From NCBI GenBank assembly GCA_938022205.1, contig CALIEB010000007.1, forward strand, positions 62,001 through 126,000: 64,000 nt of DNA. The letters run 5' to 3'. Under the pieces are notes generated by a model. The model worked only from the letters and a program-made list of their open reading frames with translations. It searched no databases and was not told the DNA's origin. The position numbers and the translations under genes were made by a program. This document shows, piece by piece, positions 8,164 to 16,244 of the stretch (the stretch's first letter is position 1; each line of letters starts with the position of its first letter). This DNA comes from an uncultured Anaerolineae bacterium (lineage in GTDB: Bacteria; Chloroflexota; Anaerolineae; Aggregatilineales; Phototrophicaceae).

Positions 8164-8562
8164 ATGCCGCACTACGCCTTTCGTTGCAAACAATGCCGCC
8201 ACGAGTTCAGCGCGTTCTACAAGAGCGTGCGCGACTACGCCGCCGCCACGCCGACCTGTCCGCGATGCGGCAGCGCGCAGCTAGCGCGCGTCATCGACCG
8301 TGTCGCTATCCAAGCCCCCACGCGCGACTTTACGCGCATGAACGCCAACGAGATGCTCAGCGTGTTCGAGAGCGGTGACAGTCGCCAAGTGGGGCAAATG
8401 TTTGAGCAGGTCAGCGGCACGCATCCCGCGCTTGCGGCGCAATACCACGAGGCAACCAAGCAGCTGCTGGCAGGCGAGAGCATGGACAAGGTCGAGAAGC
8501 GGCTGCAAGACCAGCAGCAAGACGCTGCGGCGGGCAAAAAACCCAAGAAAAAATCGCCTTAG
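8164..8562 (+). CDS. FmdB-type zinc ribbon protein
   Basis: A protein of 132 residues beginning with the FmdB/CxxC_CxxC regulatory ribbon: YAFRCKQCRHEF (CxxC) and a second CPRCGSAQL (CxxC) about 25 residues on, which would bind one zinc ion. The remainder is helical (NANEMLSVFESGD, YHEATKQLLAGESM) and ends in a lysine-rich tail. Function is unknown; such ribbons bind nucleic acid or protein. It starts 4 bp after arsR and is probably translated from the same message. Confidence 0.75.
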   Translation: MPHYAFRCKQCRHEFSAFYKSVRDYAAATPTCPRCGSAQLARVIDRVAIQAPTRDFTRMNANEMLSVFESGDSRQVGQMFEQVSGTHPALAAQYHEATKQLLAGESMDKVEKRLQDQQQDAAAGKKPKKKSP

Positions 8563-8615
8563 GGCGGCAACACAAACACGCCCTTTGCCTAAACAGTTTG
8601 GAGCTAGCGCACGCG

Positions 8616-8927
8616 ATGTTCAAATTTTTACAGGGATTGTTTGCTCCGCCGCCCAGCCGCGACCGTTACCTCACGTTCTACATCAAGCCCAAAGCCTGCC
8701 ACGAGGTACTTGAGGTGCGCGTCGACACCATGAACGAGCTTTCGCAGCAGGACGACGGCACGTACTACGTGCGCAAGCTGGCGCGCGGGGCGCGTTGTCC
8801 GTTTGTCGTTGAGCTTGAGCTGGTCTTCTCGCCCAAGCGTGCTTTGTTGCAAAAGACCCTTCAGAACGGCGAAGAGACCACGCGCGAAGCGTACGAAGCG
8901 TTTATTAGCGCGCAAAAAAAGGGTTAG
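8616..8927 (+). CDS. Conserved hypothetical protein
   Basis: A protein of about 103 residues from the ATG at 8616, with GGAG 13 nt upstream; a TTG at 8598 would add six residues. The sequence (YLTFYIKPKACHEVLEVRVD, YYVRKLARGARCPFVVELEL) suggests a small all-beta fold. A conserved-looking pair of cysteines (C23, C62) could bind metal or form a disulfide. No family is recognised. It is followed after 4 bp by another uncharacterised gene, so both are likely one operon. Confidence 0.55.
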   Translation: MFKFLQGLFAPPPSRDRYLTFYIKPKACHEVLEVRVDTMNELSQQDDGTYYVRKLARGARCPFVVELELVFSPKRALLQKTLQNGEETTREAYEAFISAQKKG

Positions 8928-8931
8928 CGGC

Positions 8932-9576
8932 ATGTGGCACTTAGCGGGTGTGGCATATGACCCGGTGCCCATTGCCGCGTTTAGGCATGCGCACGCCTTG
9001 CCCAAGACGTTCGGCGTAGCCTACTTCCAGCCTAAAGACTTCACGGGGCTTGCCAGCATCGACGGCGCGGGAGCGCACCTGCAGCACCTGCGCAATGAGC
9101 TGCTGGGCGCGTTGCCCACCACGATAGCGCGTCCGCTGCTGCTGGCACAGTGTGAAGCACTGGCGCACGACTTTGCCCAGCGGCTGCAAAGCATCAACGT
9201 CCACATCGGGTTGCGCGAAAGCGAGCTGGGCTTTGCGGTGGCGGGCTTCAGCGATTTTTTACAGAGCTGGGCGTTTGCGCAGTGGCGGGCTTACGCGCAG
9301 CACCAACCGCCGCCCACCGCCGCGCAGGTCTACGCCCAGTGGCTGAGCCAAAGCGTGCGCCTCGAAGGCAGCGCGCACGCCTATGCGCACGCCAACGCAA
9401 CGTGGCAGGTGTGGGTTGTGCATGACTTGTACGGGCGGGCGGGCTTGCTGGTCGACACGGGCACGGCGCGCCACGCCGTTGCCGACCCCGTGTACAGCTG
9501 CCCCGCCAACGCCTTCATGCAAGGGCTGCTGTGCGCGCTGGCTGACGCGCTAGCGGCGCGATTGGACAGCGCATAA
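8932..9576 (+). CDS. Uncharacterised protein
   Basis: The ATG at 8932 follows the previous stop by 4 bp and is preferred; the frame stays open upstream inside the neighbouring gene. The product is 214 residues, rich in Ala, His and Gln, with no signal peptide or membrane segment. Recognisable phrases (MWHLAGVAYDPVP, FGVAYFQPKDFTGL, VWVVHDLYGRAGLLVDTGTA) do not match a family I know. Codon use is like the neighbours. It is followed by a clear terminator at 9584-9617. Confidence 0.6.
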   Translation: MWHLAGVAYDPVPIAAFRHAHALPKTFGVAYFQPKDFTGLASIDGAGAHLQHLRNELLGALPTTIARPLLLAQCEALAHDFAQRLQSINVHIGLRESELGFAVAGFSDFLQSWAFAQWRAYAQHQPPPTAAQVYAQWLSQSVRLEGSAHAYAHANATWQVWVVHDLYGRAGLLVDTGTARHAVADPVYSCPANAFMQGLLCALADALAARLDSA

Positions 9577-9583
9577 AATAAGC

Positions 9584-9617
9584 AAACGCGCAACCTTAGG
9601 CGGTTTCGCGCGTTTTT
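9584..9617 (+). terminator. Rho-independent terminator
   Basis: AAACGCGC (9584-9591) pairs with GCGCGTTT (9608-9615). The stem continues inside as AACC with GGTT around a two-base bulge, and it is followed by TTTTTAT. It ends the transcript that probably begins at arsR (7800). Confidence 0.8.
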
Positions 9618-9647
9618 ATAAGAAGATGAACACACGAGGACGCATCC

Positions 9648-9872
9648 ATGCATGACGCGCACTATGACAAGTGGAATCAATTTGCGCCGTTGGGGCTGCT
9701 GCTTACCGGCTTAGGCTTAAGCATTATCGGCGATGCCACGCTCTCTAAGCACAAGGGCAAGGCATGGGTGCTTAAAGGCACGCTTGGCTTGATTGTCTTC
9801 AACGCAGGGCTGGCGATTTTTGGCGAAGCCGTCAAAGCGCGCGCGCTCTACGAAAAAGACCTTCACGATTAA
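9648..9872 (+). CDS. Small membrane protein, function unknown
   Basis: A protein of 74 residues with two hydrophobic segments (about 12-30, LGLLLTGLGLSIIG; and 43-62, GTLGLIVFNAGLAIFGEAV) joined by a basic loop. A GAGGA ribosome binding site lies just upstream. The layout suggests a hairpin of two membrane helices with both ends on the same side. No family recognised. Its last four bases overlap the end of the convergent response-regulator gene. Confidence 0.6.
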   Translation: MHDAHYDKWNQFAPLGLLLTGLGLSIIGDATLSKHKGKAWVLKGTLGLIVFNAGLAIFGEAVKARALYEKDLHD

Positions 9873-10606
9873 CCCACGCGCTTCTCGTCGGCGAGGGCGG
9901 TGAAACGCATGAACGCGCGCTCCTGCGGGGTCATGTCCACAGGATATTCGTCCTTGTCGTAGCTCTCTAAAATGCGGTAACCCTCTTTGATGTAACCGCG
10001 TATCGTGTGCAAGCTGATGCCCATCTCGTCAGCGGCAAGGTGCGCAGGCATCCCCTCAATGACACATAGCTGGATGGCTTGGCGCACCCGCTCGGTCATC
10101 TCGGGATAGTCGCGTCGCGGCGGCAGCACCTGCGCGCGATAAAGGCGGTGGTTGCGTGCGCTGCGCGCCAGCGGCTCGATGCGCGTCGTGATGAGAAACT
10201 CGTGCGTGATGGCGTAGCACACCGCCCACGTGAGCTGTTGACGCACGTCACCCTTGAGCAAGCACGCCCGCGCCCGCGCTTCGGCGGCGGCTTCGATGAC
10301 GCTGGCATCAAGCAGCTGCACGAGGCAGATGATGTGCGCGCGCGGCGCATGGCTTTGCAGCAGCTTAATCGTGTCTTGCACACCTGCCGCGCCGCCAAAG
10401 TGGTCGATGTCTAGCACGATGACATCGGGTAGCTCTGCCTGAGGTGTGCGCTGCAGCTGCTCTTTGAACGCTTGCCAATCGTCCGTATGGTACATTACCC
10501 GCGTGCGCCTGTCCCACGCCATGTAGCTGTTCAAGGCTTGCAGCGCGTAGACATCGCTGTCGTACAGCATCACTTTGAGGTTAAGCGAAAGGTAGTTTGT
10601 GGTCAT
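9869..10606 (-). CDS. Atypical response regulator with LuxR-type helix-turn-helix
   Basis: A protein of 245 residues. The N-terminal ~125 residues follow the receiver-domain pattern: beta1 LKVMLYDSD, the phosphoacceptor region VIVLDID, beta4 HIICLVQL and the conserved lysine in CLLKGD. The usual Thr/Ser after beta4 is replaced by Val, and the first acidic pair is spaced as YDSD, so switching may be unusual. The C-terminal part (AADEMGISLHTIRGYIKEGYRIL) is a LuxR/sigma-4-like helix-turn-helix. No histidine kinase is adjacent. Confidence 0.75.
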   Translation of the reverse strand: MTTNYLSLNLKVMLYDSDVYALQALNSYMAWDRRTRVMYHTDDWQAFKEQLQRTPQAELPDVIVLDIDHFGGAAGVQDTIKLLQSHAPRAHIICLVQLLDASVIEAAAEARARACLLKGDVRQQLTWAVCYAITHEFLITTRIEPLARSARNHRLYRAQVLPPRRDYPEMTERVRQAIQLCVIEGMPAHLAADEMGISLHTIRGYIKEGYRILESYDKDEYPVDMTPQERAFMRFTALADEKRVG

Positions 10607-10839
10607 AAGCCCTGTTTACCGTGTTCAGCCCATGCTGCAAGTTTACGCGACAAACGACGCAAGCGCAACTTTGGGTTAGCCCCATCCCTAGCCCTTGCTT
10701 CCGAAGGAGAAGGCGCACGCCCCACTGTGTCCTAAGCTCTTCTTGCCCCGCGCAGCGGGTTAGGCATGGAGCGTAGTGCTTAGACCGCAATAACCCTCGC
10801 CCCACGCAAGTCTGCCACACAAAACCGCCCGCTTTGACT

Positions 10840-10845
10840 TATAAT
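10840..10845 (+). promoter_or_regulatory. TATAAT -10 element upstream of the L,D-transpeptidase gene
   Basis: A perfect TATAAT sits 43 bp before the ATG at 10888. No good -35 at 17 bp is visible. The same spacing-to-gene style occurs before several genes here. The stretch 10607-10839 shows no gene. Confidence 0.55.
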
Positions 10846-10887
10846 GATGGTGCCATAACCCGCCGCGCCGCCAGAGAAGGACACGCC

Positions 10888-12522
10888 ATGAACGCGCACG
10901 ACGCGCCCCATCACCCACGCGAAGTCACCCAACCTATGACAGGCAAACCGTCTGTCAGCGTCTACGACCCGCCGCCGCTGCCGCCCGCGCCACCGCGTGC
11001 TGCTGTGCCGACGCGCTTGCCGCAGCGGGCGCGTTTGCAGCCCTCGCGCCGCGTCTTTTGGCTGATAGGGGTGGGCGCGCTGCTGGGCATGCTGCTGCTG
11101 GCCGGCGTGGGCGTGCTGCTGCTAGCGGGCGCGCTAGGGCGCGGCGTGCTGCCTGCCGTCAGCATGGTGGGCGTGCGCTTGGGTGGCATGAGCCTTGACC
11201 AGGCGCAGGCTGTGCTGGCTAGACTTGCCCCTGAACTCACGCTGTCGGACGGCGAGCGCACGTGGCAAGTGCCGGCGCATGCGCTGGGCTTGCGTATCGA
11301 TGCCGCCGCCAGCGCGGCACGTGCCTACGCCGAAGGACGCACAGAGGGAGATTTGCTGCATGCGCTGCTTGGGCGCGTGACGCTTGCGCCCGTTGTGACG
11401 ATTGACATCGCCGCCGCCGAAGCCTATTTTCTTGCCGAACGTGACACGTTTCGCCGCGCGCCGCTGGACGCGGGGGTGGGCTTTGCCGACGGGCAAGCCT
11501 TCGCCACGCCCGCGCAAGACGGCGTGGAGCTTGACATTCAGGCGACGCTGGCGCGCGTGTTCGCCGACCCCACCGCCGTCTTAACCAGCGGCAGCCTCGC
11601 GCTGGTGACCGTGCCGCGCCCTCCCGCCGTGACAGACGCAAGCGCGGCACTCGCGCAGGCGCGTGCGCTGCTGGCAAGCCCGTTAGAGGTGCGCGTGTTT
11701 GACCCCGTCAGCGGCGCAGAGCAGCTTTGGACAGTGCCGCCCAGCCAATGGGGTAGCTGGTTGACTGCTGTCTCCGACACGACCAGCCCGTTTGGGCTGC
11801 GGCTGCAGCTGGACGAGGGCGTGCTGCGTGCCTACTTGCAAGCACAAGCGAACGCGGCATTCGACGCGACGCGCACGCTAGACGTTGATGCGGCGGTCGC
11901 TAGCGTGCAAGCGGCGTTGGCGACGGGCAACCCGCGCGGCGGTTTCGCGCAGGTCAAGCACTTGCCGCGCACGCATGTCGTCAAGGCGGGCGAGAGCATC
12001 ACGAGCATCGCGTGGGATTATGGCTTCCCATACCCTTATCTCCAGCAGGCAAACAACAACATCCAAAGCGTGTCGGTCGGGCAAACGCTGGTTATTCCGC
12101 CTGCTGACCTGTTCTTGACGCTGCCCGTTGTGCCTCACAAGCGCATTGTGGTCAGCATCTCACAGCAGCGCACCCGCGTCTATGAAAACAGGCAGCTTAT
12201 CCAAGACTGGTTGAGCAGCACGGGCATCGCCGACAGTCCGACGTGGACGGGCGTTTATCAGGTTATCTCGCGTGTTCCCAACGCCTACGCGGGCAATTGG
12301 AATCTCTACATGCCCTATTTTATCGGGGTCTATCGCCCTATCCCCAACGCCGAGTTCACCAACGGCTTTCACGGCTTTCCTACGCGCGGCGGCGGGCAAA
12401 TCTTGTGGGAGAACAGCTTGGGGCGGCGCGTGACCTACGGCTGCATCTTGCTGAGCAACAGCAACGCCAAATGGCTGTACGATTGGGCGGAAGAGGGTGT
12501 AGTCGTCGAAATCTTGCCCTAA
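10888..12522 (+). CDS. L,D-transpeptidase with VanW-like peptidoglycan-binding and LysM domains
   Basis: 544 residues from the ATG at 10888 (AGAAGG at 10875-10880). A proline-rich cytoplasmic N-terminus leads to a membrane anchor (about residues 56-84, LIGVGALLGMLLLAGVG). Next come a peptidoglycan-binding region (about 90-370, with VSMVGVRLGGMSLDQA), a LysM domain (about 370-412, HVVKAGESITSIAWDYGFPY) and a C-terminal YkuD catalytic domain. Its active-site region has HGF then VTYGCILLSN, so the usual SHGC is TYGC while the nucleophilic Cys is kept. The enzyme would make 3-3 cross-links or attach proteins in peptidoglycan at the outer face of the membrane. Confidence 0.88.
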   Translation: MNAHDAPHHPREVTQPMTGKPSVSVYDPPPLPPAPPRAAVPTRLPQRARLQPSRRVFWLIGVGALLGMLLLAGVGVLLLAGALGRGVLPAVSMVGVRLGGMSLDQAQAVLARLAPELTLSDGERTWQVPAHALGLRIDAAASAARAYAEGRTEGDLLHALLGRVTLAPVVTIDIAAAEAYFLAERDTFRRAPLDAGVGFADGQAFATPAQDGVELDIQATLARVFADPTAVLTSGSLALVTVPRPPAVTDASAALAQARALLASPLEVRVFDPVSGAEQLWTVPPSQWGSWLTAVSDTTSPFGLRLQLDEGVLRAYLQAQANAAFDATRTLDVDAAVASVQAALATGNPRGGFAQVKHLPRTHVVKAGESITSIAWDYGFPYPYLQQANNNIQSVSVGQTLVIPPADLFLTLPVVPHKRIVVSISQQRTRVYENRQLIQDWLSSTGIADSPTWTGVYQVISRVPNAYAGNWNLYMPYFIGVYRPIPNAEFTNGFHGFPTRGGGQILWENSLGRRVTYGCILLSNSNAKWLYDWAEEGVVVEILP

Positions 12523-12537
12523 AACGCAGACTAAGGC

Positions 12538-12543
12538 TATAAT
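12538..12543 (+). promoter_or_regulatory. TATAAT -10 element before the 12580 gene
   Basis: A perfect TATAAT lies 36 bp before the ATG at 12580 and 15 bp after the preceding stop, so the 12580-cdsA-chemoreceptor-like group probably has its own promoter. Confidence 0.55.
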
Positions 12544-12579
12544 AACGAGAACATGACGCAAGCGTTGGGATTTTTGTAG

Positions 12580-13008
12580 ATGGGTGACCTTTTTATTGGT
12601 AAGAGGCGGCGGACGATTGAAGACAAGATTGTGGCGAACTTTCGCAAAGTCGACTTCACGCAAAAGCAGCACGCCTATTTAGAGCAAGAGTTGTTTTGGG
12701 ATTTCGTGTTTTCGTGGTACGAGCTAGCGCGCTATTACGAAGAGAGCGGCGACAACACGCTAGGCGCGCACATGCTCGAGCTTTTCGCGCAGTGCTGTGA
12801 CCGCTTTCGCCTTGCCGCCAGCGACGGGCGCATCAGCGAACGCCGCCGCGACAAAGCCGCCGACGCGCTTTACCAGCTGACGTACTACGTTAACCAGATT
12901 GCCACGCAGGTGCAGCGCAACGGCTTGGCACAGCAAGAGAGATACGGCACGGTAAGCTGGCGCGATGACCAACCTGACGAGGACAAGCCTCAGAAAAGTT
13001 CGAACTAG
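12580..13008 (+). CDS. Conserved hypothetical helical protein upstream of cdsA
   Basis: A soluble protein of 142 residues, predominantly helical with many aromatic and charged residues (QHAYLEQELFWDFVFSWYEL, ALYQLTYYVNQIATQVQR). No signal peptide, metal motif or known family is seen. It ends 3 bp before cdsA and shares its direction, so it belongs to the same operon. A role linked to membrane or lipid metabolism is only suggested by position. Confidence 0.6.
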   Translation: MGDLFIGKRRRTIEDKIVANFRKVDFTQKQHAYLEQELFWDFVFSWYELARYYEESGDNTLGAHMLELFAQCCDRFRLAASDGRISERRRDKAADALYQLTYYVNQIATQVQRNGLAQQERYGTVSWRDDQPDEDKPQKSSN

Positions 13009-13011
13009 ACA

Positions 13012-13881
13012 ATGACCCCCTCGCCTACCCCCCAAGACGCAACTGACCAACAAGCCGCCAAAATCAACTTCACGCAGCGGCTGGTCACGGGCATCACGCT
13101 GCTGCCGATTGTGGTGCTTTTGACGTTTTGGGGCGGCGTGCCGACCTTTTTGCTGGCGGCATTGGTCGTGCTGGTGGGAACACTGGAATTCTACCACATG
13201 GAAAAACAGCGGCATGTGCAGGGCAACACGCTGCTGGGGCTGGCGACGGCGGCAGTGGTCTTGTGGGCATTCTATATACAAAACAGCGCGCTGCTGGTTG
13301 CCGCGCTGCTGGCGTGTGTCGTCATCACGTTTGTGCTGGAACAAGTGCGGCAGCGCAACCCGCGCGCCAGTGTGCTGCGCGTGCTGACCACGCTGTTCGG
13401 CGTGTTGTATATCGCCATCCCGTTCGGCTGCCTGCTGGTTATCCGCGCCATGTCGCCTGACGGCTTGCAGTGGCTTTACGTCGTGATGTTCGCCACGTGG
13501 GGAACGGATACTTTCGCTTACTTGGTGGGGCGTATGCTGGGCAAAACGCCGCTTGCGCCGCGCTTGTCGCCCAGCAAGACGCTTGAAGGGGCGATAGGCG
13601 GCATCATCGCCGGCGCGTGCTTGCCCGCGCTTATCCTCATCCAAATGTCCGCGCTCACGCCGAGCGCGGTGGTCGTGCTGCTGATTGCGCCCTTTGTGGC
13701 GGTGGGCGGCGACCTGCTAGAAAGCGCGCTCAAACGCTTCTTCAGCGTCAAAGACAGCGGCATTAAAGGCTTGAACCTGTTTCCGGGTCACGGCGGCGTG
13801 CTTGACCGCATCGACGCGCTGCTGTGGGTGAGCTTGTTTTTCTACGGCTATTTGGCATTGATGGGAAAGGTGGGCTTTTGA
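13012..13881 (+). CDS. cdsA: Phosphatidate cytidylyltransferase
   Basis: An integral membrane protein of 289 residues with about seven to eight hydrophobic segments. It has the CDP-diglyceride synthetase signature near the C-terminus: [13 protein letters not shown] at about 183-195, then [17 protein letters not shown] and [16 protein letters not shown] at about 253-268, containing the family's PGHGGxxDRxD block. It converts phosphatidic acid and CTP to CDP-diacylglycerol, the precursor of acidic phospholipids. Its stop codon overlaps the start of the next gene (TGATG), indicating translational coupling. Confidence 0.93.
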   Translation: MTPSPTPQDATDQQAAKINFTQRLVTGITLLPIVVLLTFWGGVPTFLLAALVVLVGTLEFYHMEKQRHVQGNTLLGLATAAVVLWAFYIQNSALLVAALLACVVITFVLEQVRQRNPRASVLRVLTTLFGVLYIAIPFGCLLVIRAMSPDGLQWLYVVMFATWGTDTFAYLVGRMLGKTPLAPRLSPSKTLEGAIGGIIAGACLPALILIQMSALTPSAVVVLLIAPFVAVGGDLLESALKRFFSVKDSGIKGLNLFPGHGGVLDRIDALLWVSLFFYGYLALMGKVGF

Positions 13882-14816
13882 TGCAGCGGCTGCGCGCCCT
13901 CACCGTGCCTCAACTTGCCGCCTTCAGCGTGCTGCTGTGGGTGGCGATGACCCTGTGGGTGCAGGATGCTCGTTTACTTTTGGGCGCGCTGCCCTATGTT
14001 GCGCTGCTGGTGCTGCTCGACACGTCGCAAGCGCAGTCCGCGCCTGACGCTGCGCCTGAACCGCCTGCTGTCGAGGTGACTGCGTTCGCGCCGCCAGCAG
14101 GCGAAGAGGCTGCGCCGGTGTCGTCTGCCGCTACGCTTAACGCCAACACGCTGTTCGACCTCCTGCAGCACTTGACGCTGGGCAACCAAGCCGTTGACGA
14201 GGTGTTAAGCCTGAGCGAGCGCAGCGAAGCGCAGCTGCGCCAGATGCTGCGTCACAATCAATTCGCGTTAGATGGCGCGGCGCAGGGGCAGGAAAGCCTC
14301 AGCAAGACCCGCGATAGCATGCAGATGCTGCGCGCGCAAATGGAGCGCATCGGCGCGACGGCACAGCGGCTGGCGGAGCTAACGCTGCGCATTGAGGGCA
14401 TTATCGCCAGCGTGAGCGAGATCGCCACCCAATCGAACTTGCTCGCGCTGAACGCCAGCATTGAAGCGGCGCGGGCGGGCGTAGGCGGGCGCGGCTTTGC
14501 GGTTGTTGCTGACGAGGTGCGCACGCTTGCCACCCAGTCCACCCAGTCCGCTGACCAAGTGCGCGTCATTCTTAGCGACGTGCAAAAAGCCATCCGCGAG
14601 GCATTGCTCGCCACGCAAGAGGGTTACCAAGAGGTTGACGCGGGTATCAAGCACGCACAGACGCTTGACACGCTGATACGCGAGGTAGCGCAAGCTATCT
14701 ACACGCTGCAGAATCAACTACAAGAGTTGGGGCAGCAGACGCGCCAGCAGAAACATTACACGGAAGAGGTACTTATTCACCTCAACCGTTTGCAGCGGGT
14801 GACGGAAAAACTTTAG
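13881..14816 (+). CDS. Membrane-anchored methyl-accepting chemotaxis-like signalling protein
   Basis: 311 residues from the ATG at 13881, which overlaps the cdsA stop by one base. Two short hydrophobic stretches (about 11-45) anchor it. There is no sensory or HAMP domain, just a linker rich in Ala and Pro, then a long coiled coil with the chemoreceptor hairpin tip [20 protein letters not shown] followed by [15 protein letters not shown] at about residues 180-217. These are the residues that contact CheA/CheW in chemoreceptors. No che genes are in the window. The protein may sense through its membrane anchor or act as a scaffold. Confidence 0.82.
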   Translation: MQRLRALTVPQLAAFSVLLWVAMTLWVQDARLLLGALPYVALLVLLDTSQAQSAPDAAPEPPAVEVTAFAPPAGEEAAPVSSAATLNANTLFDLLQHLTLGNQAVDEVLSLSERSEAQLRQMLRHNQFALDGAAQGQESLSKTRDSMQMLRAQMERIGATAQRLAELTLRIEGIIASVSEIATQSNLLALNASIEAARAGVGGRGFAVVADEVRTLATQSTQSADQVRVILSDVQKAIREALLATQEGYQEVDAGIKHAQTLDTLIREVAQAIYTLQNQLQELGQQTRQQKHYTEEVLIHLNRLQRVTEKL

Positions 14817-14820
14817 CCCG

Positions 14821-15144
14821 CTAGCGTTTGCCGACGGCAAGGTTGACGGCGAGCAGCACGACGATAGCACCTATCACACCCACGATAATGCCGCCGACGA
14901 GCGGGATGCTGACGAGCGTCCACAGCCGCAGCGAGTAGGCCAGGAAGTTGCCAACAATCGCGCCCAGCATGCCAATCGCTATGTTGCCGAACAAGCCGAA
15001 GCCGCGTCCGCGCGTGATTTGCCCCGCAAGATAGCCCGCTATGCCCCAAATCGCGATGGCAATCACCAGCTCCACCAGCGACCACGCGCTGCGAAACACG
15101 ACGAACGCGATAAACAGTAGCACCGCTAAACCAAGAATGTTCAT
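14821..15144 (-). CDS. GlsB/YeaQ/YmgE-family small membrane protein
   Basis: A protein of 107 residues with three to four membrane segments. It contains the glycine-rich pattern of the family: GIAGYLAGQITRGRGFGLFG, then IAIGMLGAIVGNFL and a C-terminal GGIIVGVIGAIVVLLAV. These proteins are often called transglycosylase-associated or stress-induced membrane proteins, and their function is poorly defined. Its ATG overlaps the stop of the upstream EcsC-like gene by four bases (ATGA), so the two are translated together. Confidence 0.85.
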   Translation of the reverse strand: MNILGLAVLLFIAFVVFRSAWSLVELVIAIAIWGIAGYLAGQITRGRGFGLFGNIAIGMLGAIVGNFLAYSLRLWTLVSIPLVGGIIVGVIGAIVVLLAVNLAVGKR

Positions 15145-15986
15145 GAGGGGTCTCCTATTGTTTCTGTGAGCTGCGCAAACGAGAGGGCGTGGTCATAGTA
15201 GACCTCCGCCGCTTCGGCGACGCTGCGCAGCGTTTGCGCGTTGAAAAAGGCGTTAACCAGCGCGCCGGCAATCGGCACGAAGCCCATCACCCAACGCGCC
15301 GGCACTTTAAGTGAGAGCTGTGCCGCTAGCTTGAACGCCAGCCGCGCCCCGATGCGCCGCTCGGGCAGTGTAATGCCCTCTGGGGGAACGTAGACGCTGG
15401 TGCGCGCTTGCGCGTGCTGCAACGCTTCTTCGAGTGCCTGCTTGCCCAAGCGATGCTTGTAGGCGCGCTGCGCCTTCTCGTCATGGGCGAAGCTGTCGAC
15501 GAGATGCATCAGCACGCGCGCCGTCTGGGCGGTGGGGTCTTCGCGTTGGCTCTGTGCCACCGCTTGCAAGGCGGCACTGCCTGCGGGCGTGAGTGCCTCG
15601 CGCAGCGCGTCCATTGTAAAGGCTTGCATGTCGAGCAAGCTGGCGTTGTATTGGTTGTCGTTCGCCCATACGGTTAGCACGCCACGCAAGTCCGAGCCGT
15701 AGAGTGTCTCGGTGACATGCGCGCCTTTCAGCGCGCCAATGCCCCAGCTAATCACTGCCATCTTGTGTAGCAGGTAGGAAATGCCTGCGGGGATGGTCAG
15801 CGCGTGCAGCCCGGGAATGGCCATCTCCACGCCGCCGACGAGGGCGGTTTTGGTCGTCTCTTGTGCCACCCAATCGGCGACAGTGCGCTGGTAGAGCGCG
15901 TTGCGCGTCGCTTCGAAGGTATCGCCGCCTAGCTCGTCGAAAGCGTACATCAGCGCGTCGGCAAGCTGCTGCTCTAATGATGCCAT
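15141..15986 (-). CDS. EcsC-like protein
   Basis: 281 residues from the ATG at 15986 (AAGGAG 8 bases upstream); a longer reading frame to 16100 lacks a binding site. The middle part contains glycine/alanine-rich semi-hydrophobic helices (VGGVEMAIPGLHALTIPAG; VMGFVPIAGALVNAFFNAQT) with the look of EcsC-family proteins, whose exact role is unclear. It is translationally coupled to the GlsB-like membrane protein gene downstream. The assignment is from the pattern of helices and glycines and is moderate only. Confidence 0.6.
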   Translation of the reverse strand: MASLEQQLADALMYAFDELGGDTFEATRNALYQRTVADWVAQETTKTALVGGVEMAIPGLHALTIPAGISYLLHKMAVISWGIGALKGAHVTETLYGSDLRGVLTVWANDNQYNASLLDMQAFTMDALREALTPAGSAALQAVAQSQREDPTAQTARVLMHLVDSFAHDEKAQRAYKHRLGKQALEEALQHAQARTSVYVPPEGITLPERRIGARLAFKLAAQLSLKVPARWVMGFVPIAGALVNAFFNAQTLRSVAEAAEVYYDHALSFAQLTETIGDPS

Positions 15987-16091
15987 AGTCTCTGCTCCTT
16001 TGCTTTGTTGTCTATACGTAAGCAGCAGCTCACTTGTTGCAATCGTCCTAAATCGTTTAGTTTGATGGGTCTGTACGGACGCGGTTTGCGG

Positions 16092-16097
16092 TATAAT
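16092..16097 (+). promoter_or_regulatory. TATAAT -10 element upstream of the kinase gene
   Basis: A perfect TATAAT lies about 150 bp before the kinase ATG at 16245, implying an unusually long untranslated leader if this promoter is used. No convincing -35 is seen. The minus-strand EcsC-like gene starts at 15986 on the other side. Confidence 0.5.
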
Positions 16098-16244
16098 CAA
16101 GGTGGTGTAGACCAGTATTGGATAACACCTATGCCTAAACGTCTAGGTTAGCCCAACCAGTAGCCGTTGACCTTGCACCTTCAGGCGCGTTGTTTGCGTA
16201 TTTTAGGTAAGGGTGCGCGCGATGTTGGAGATGGAGCAGAGCAA

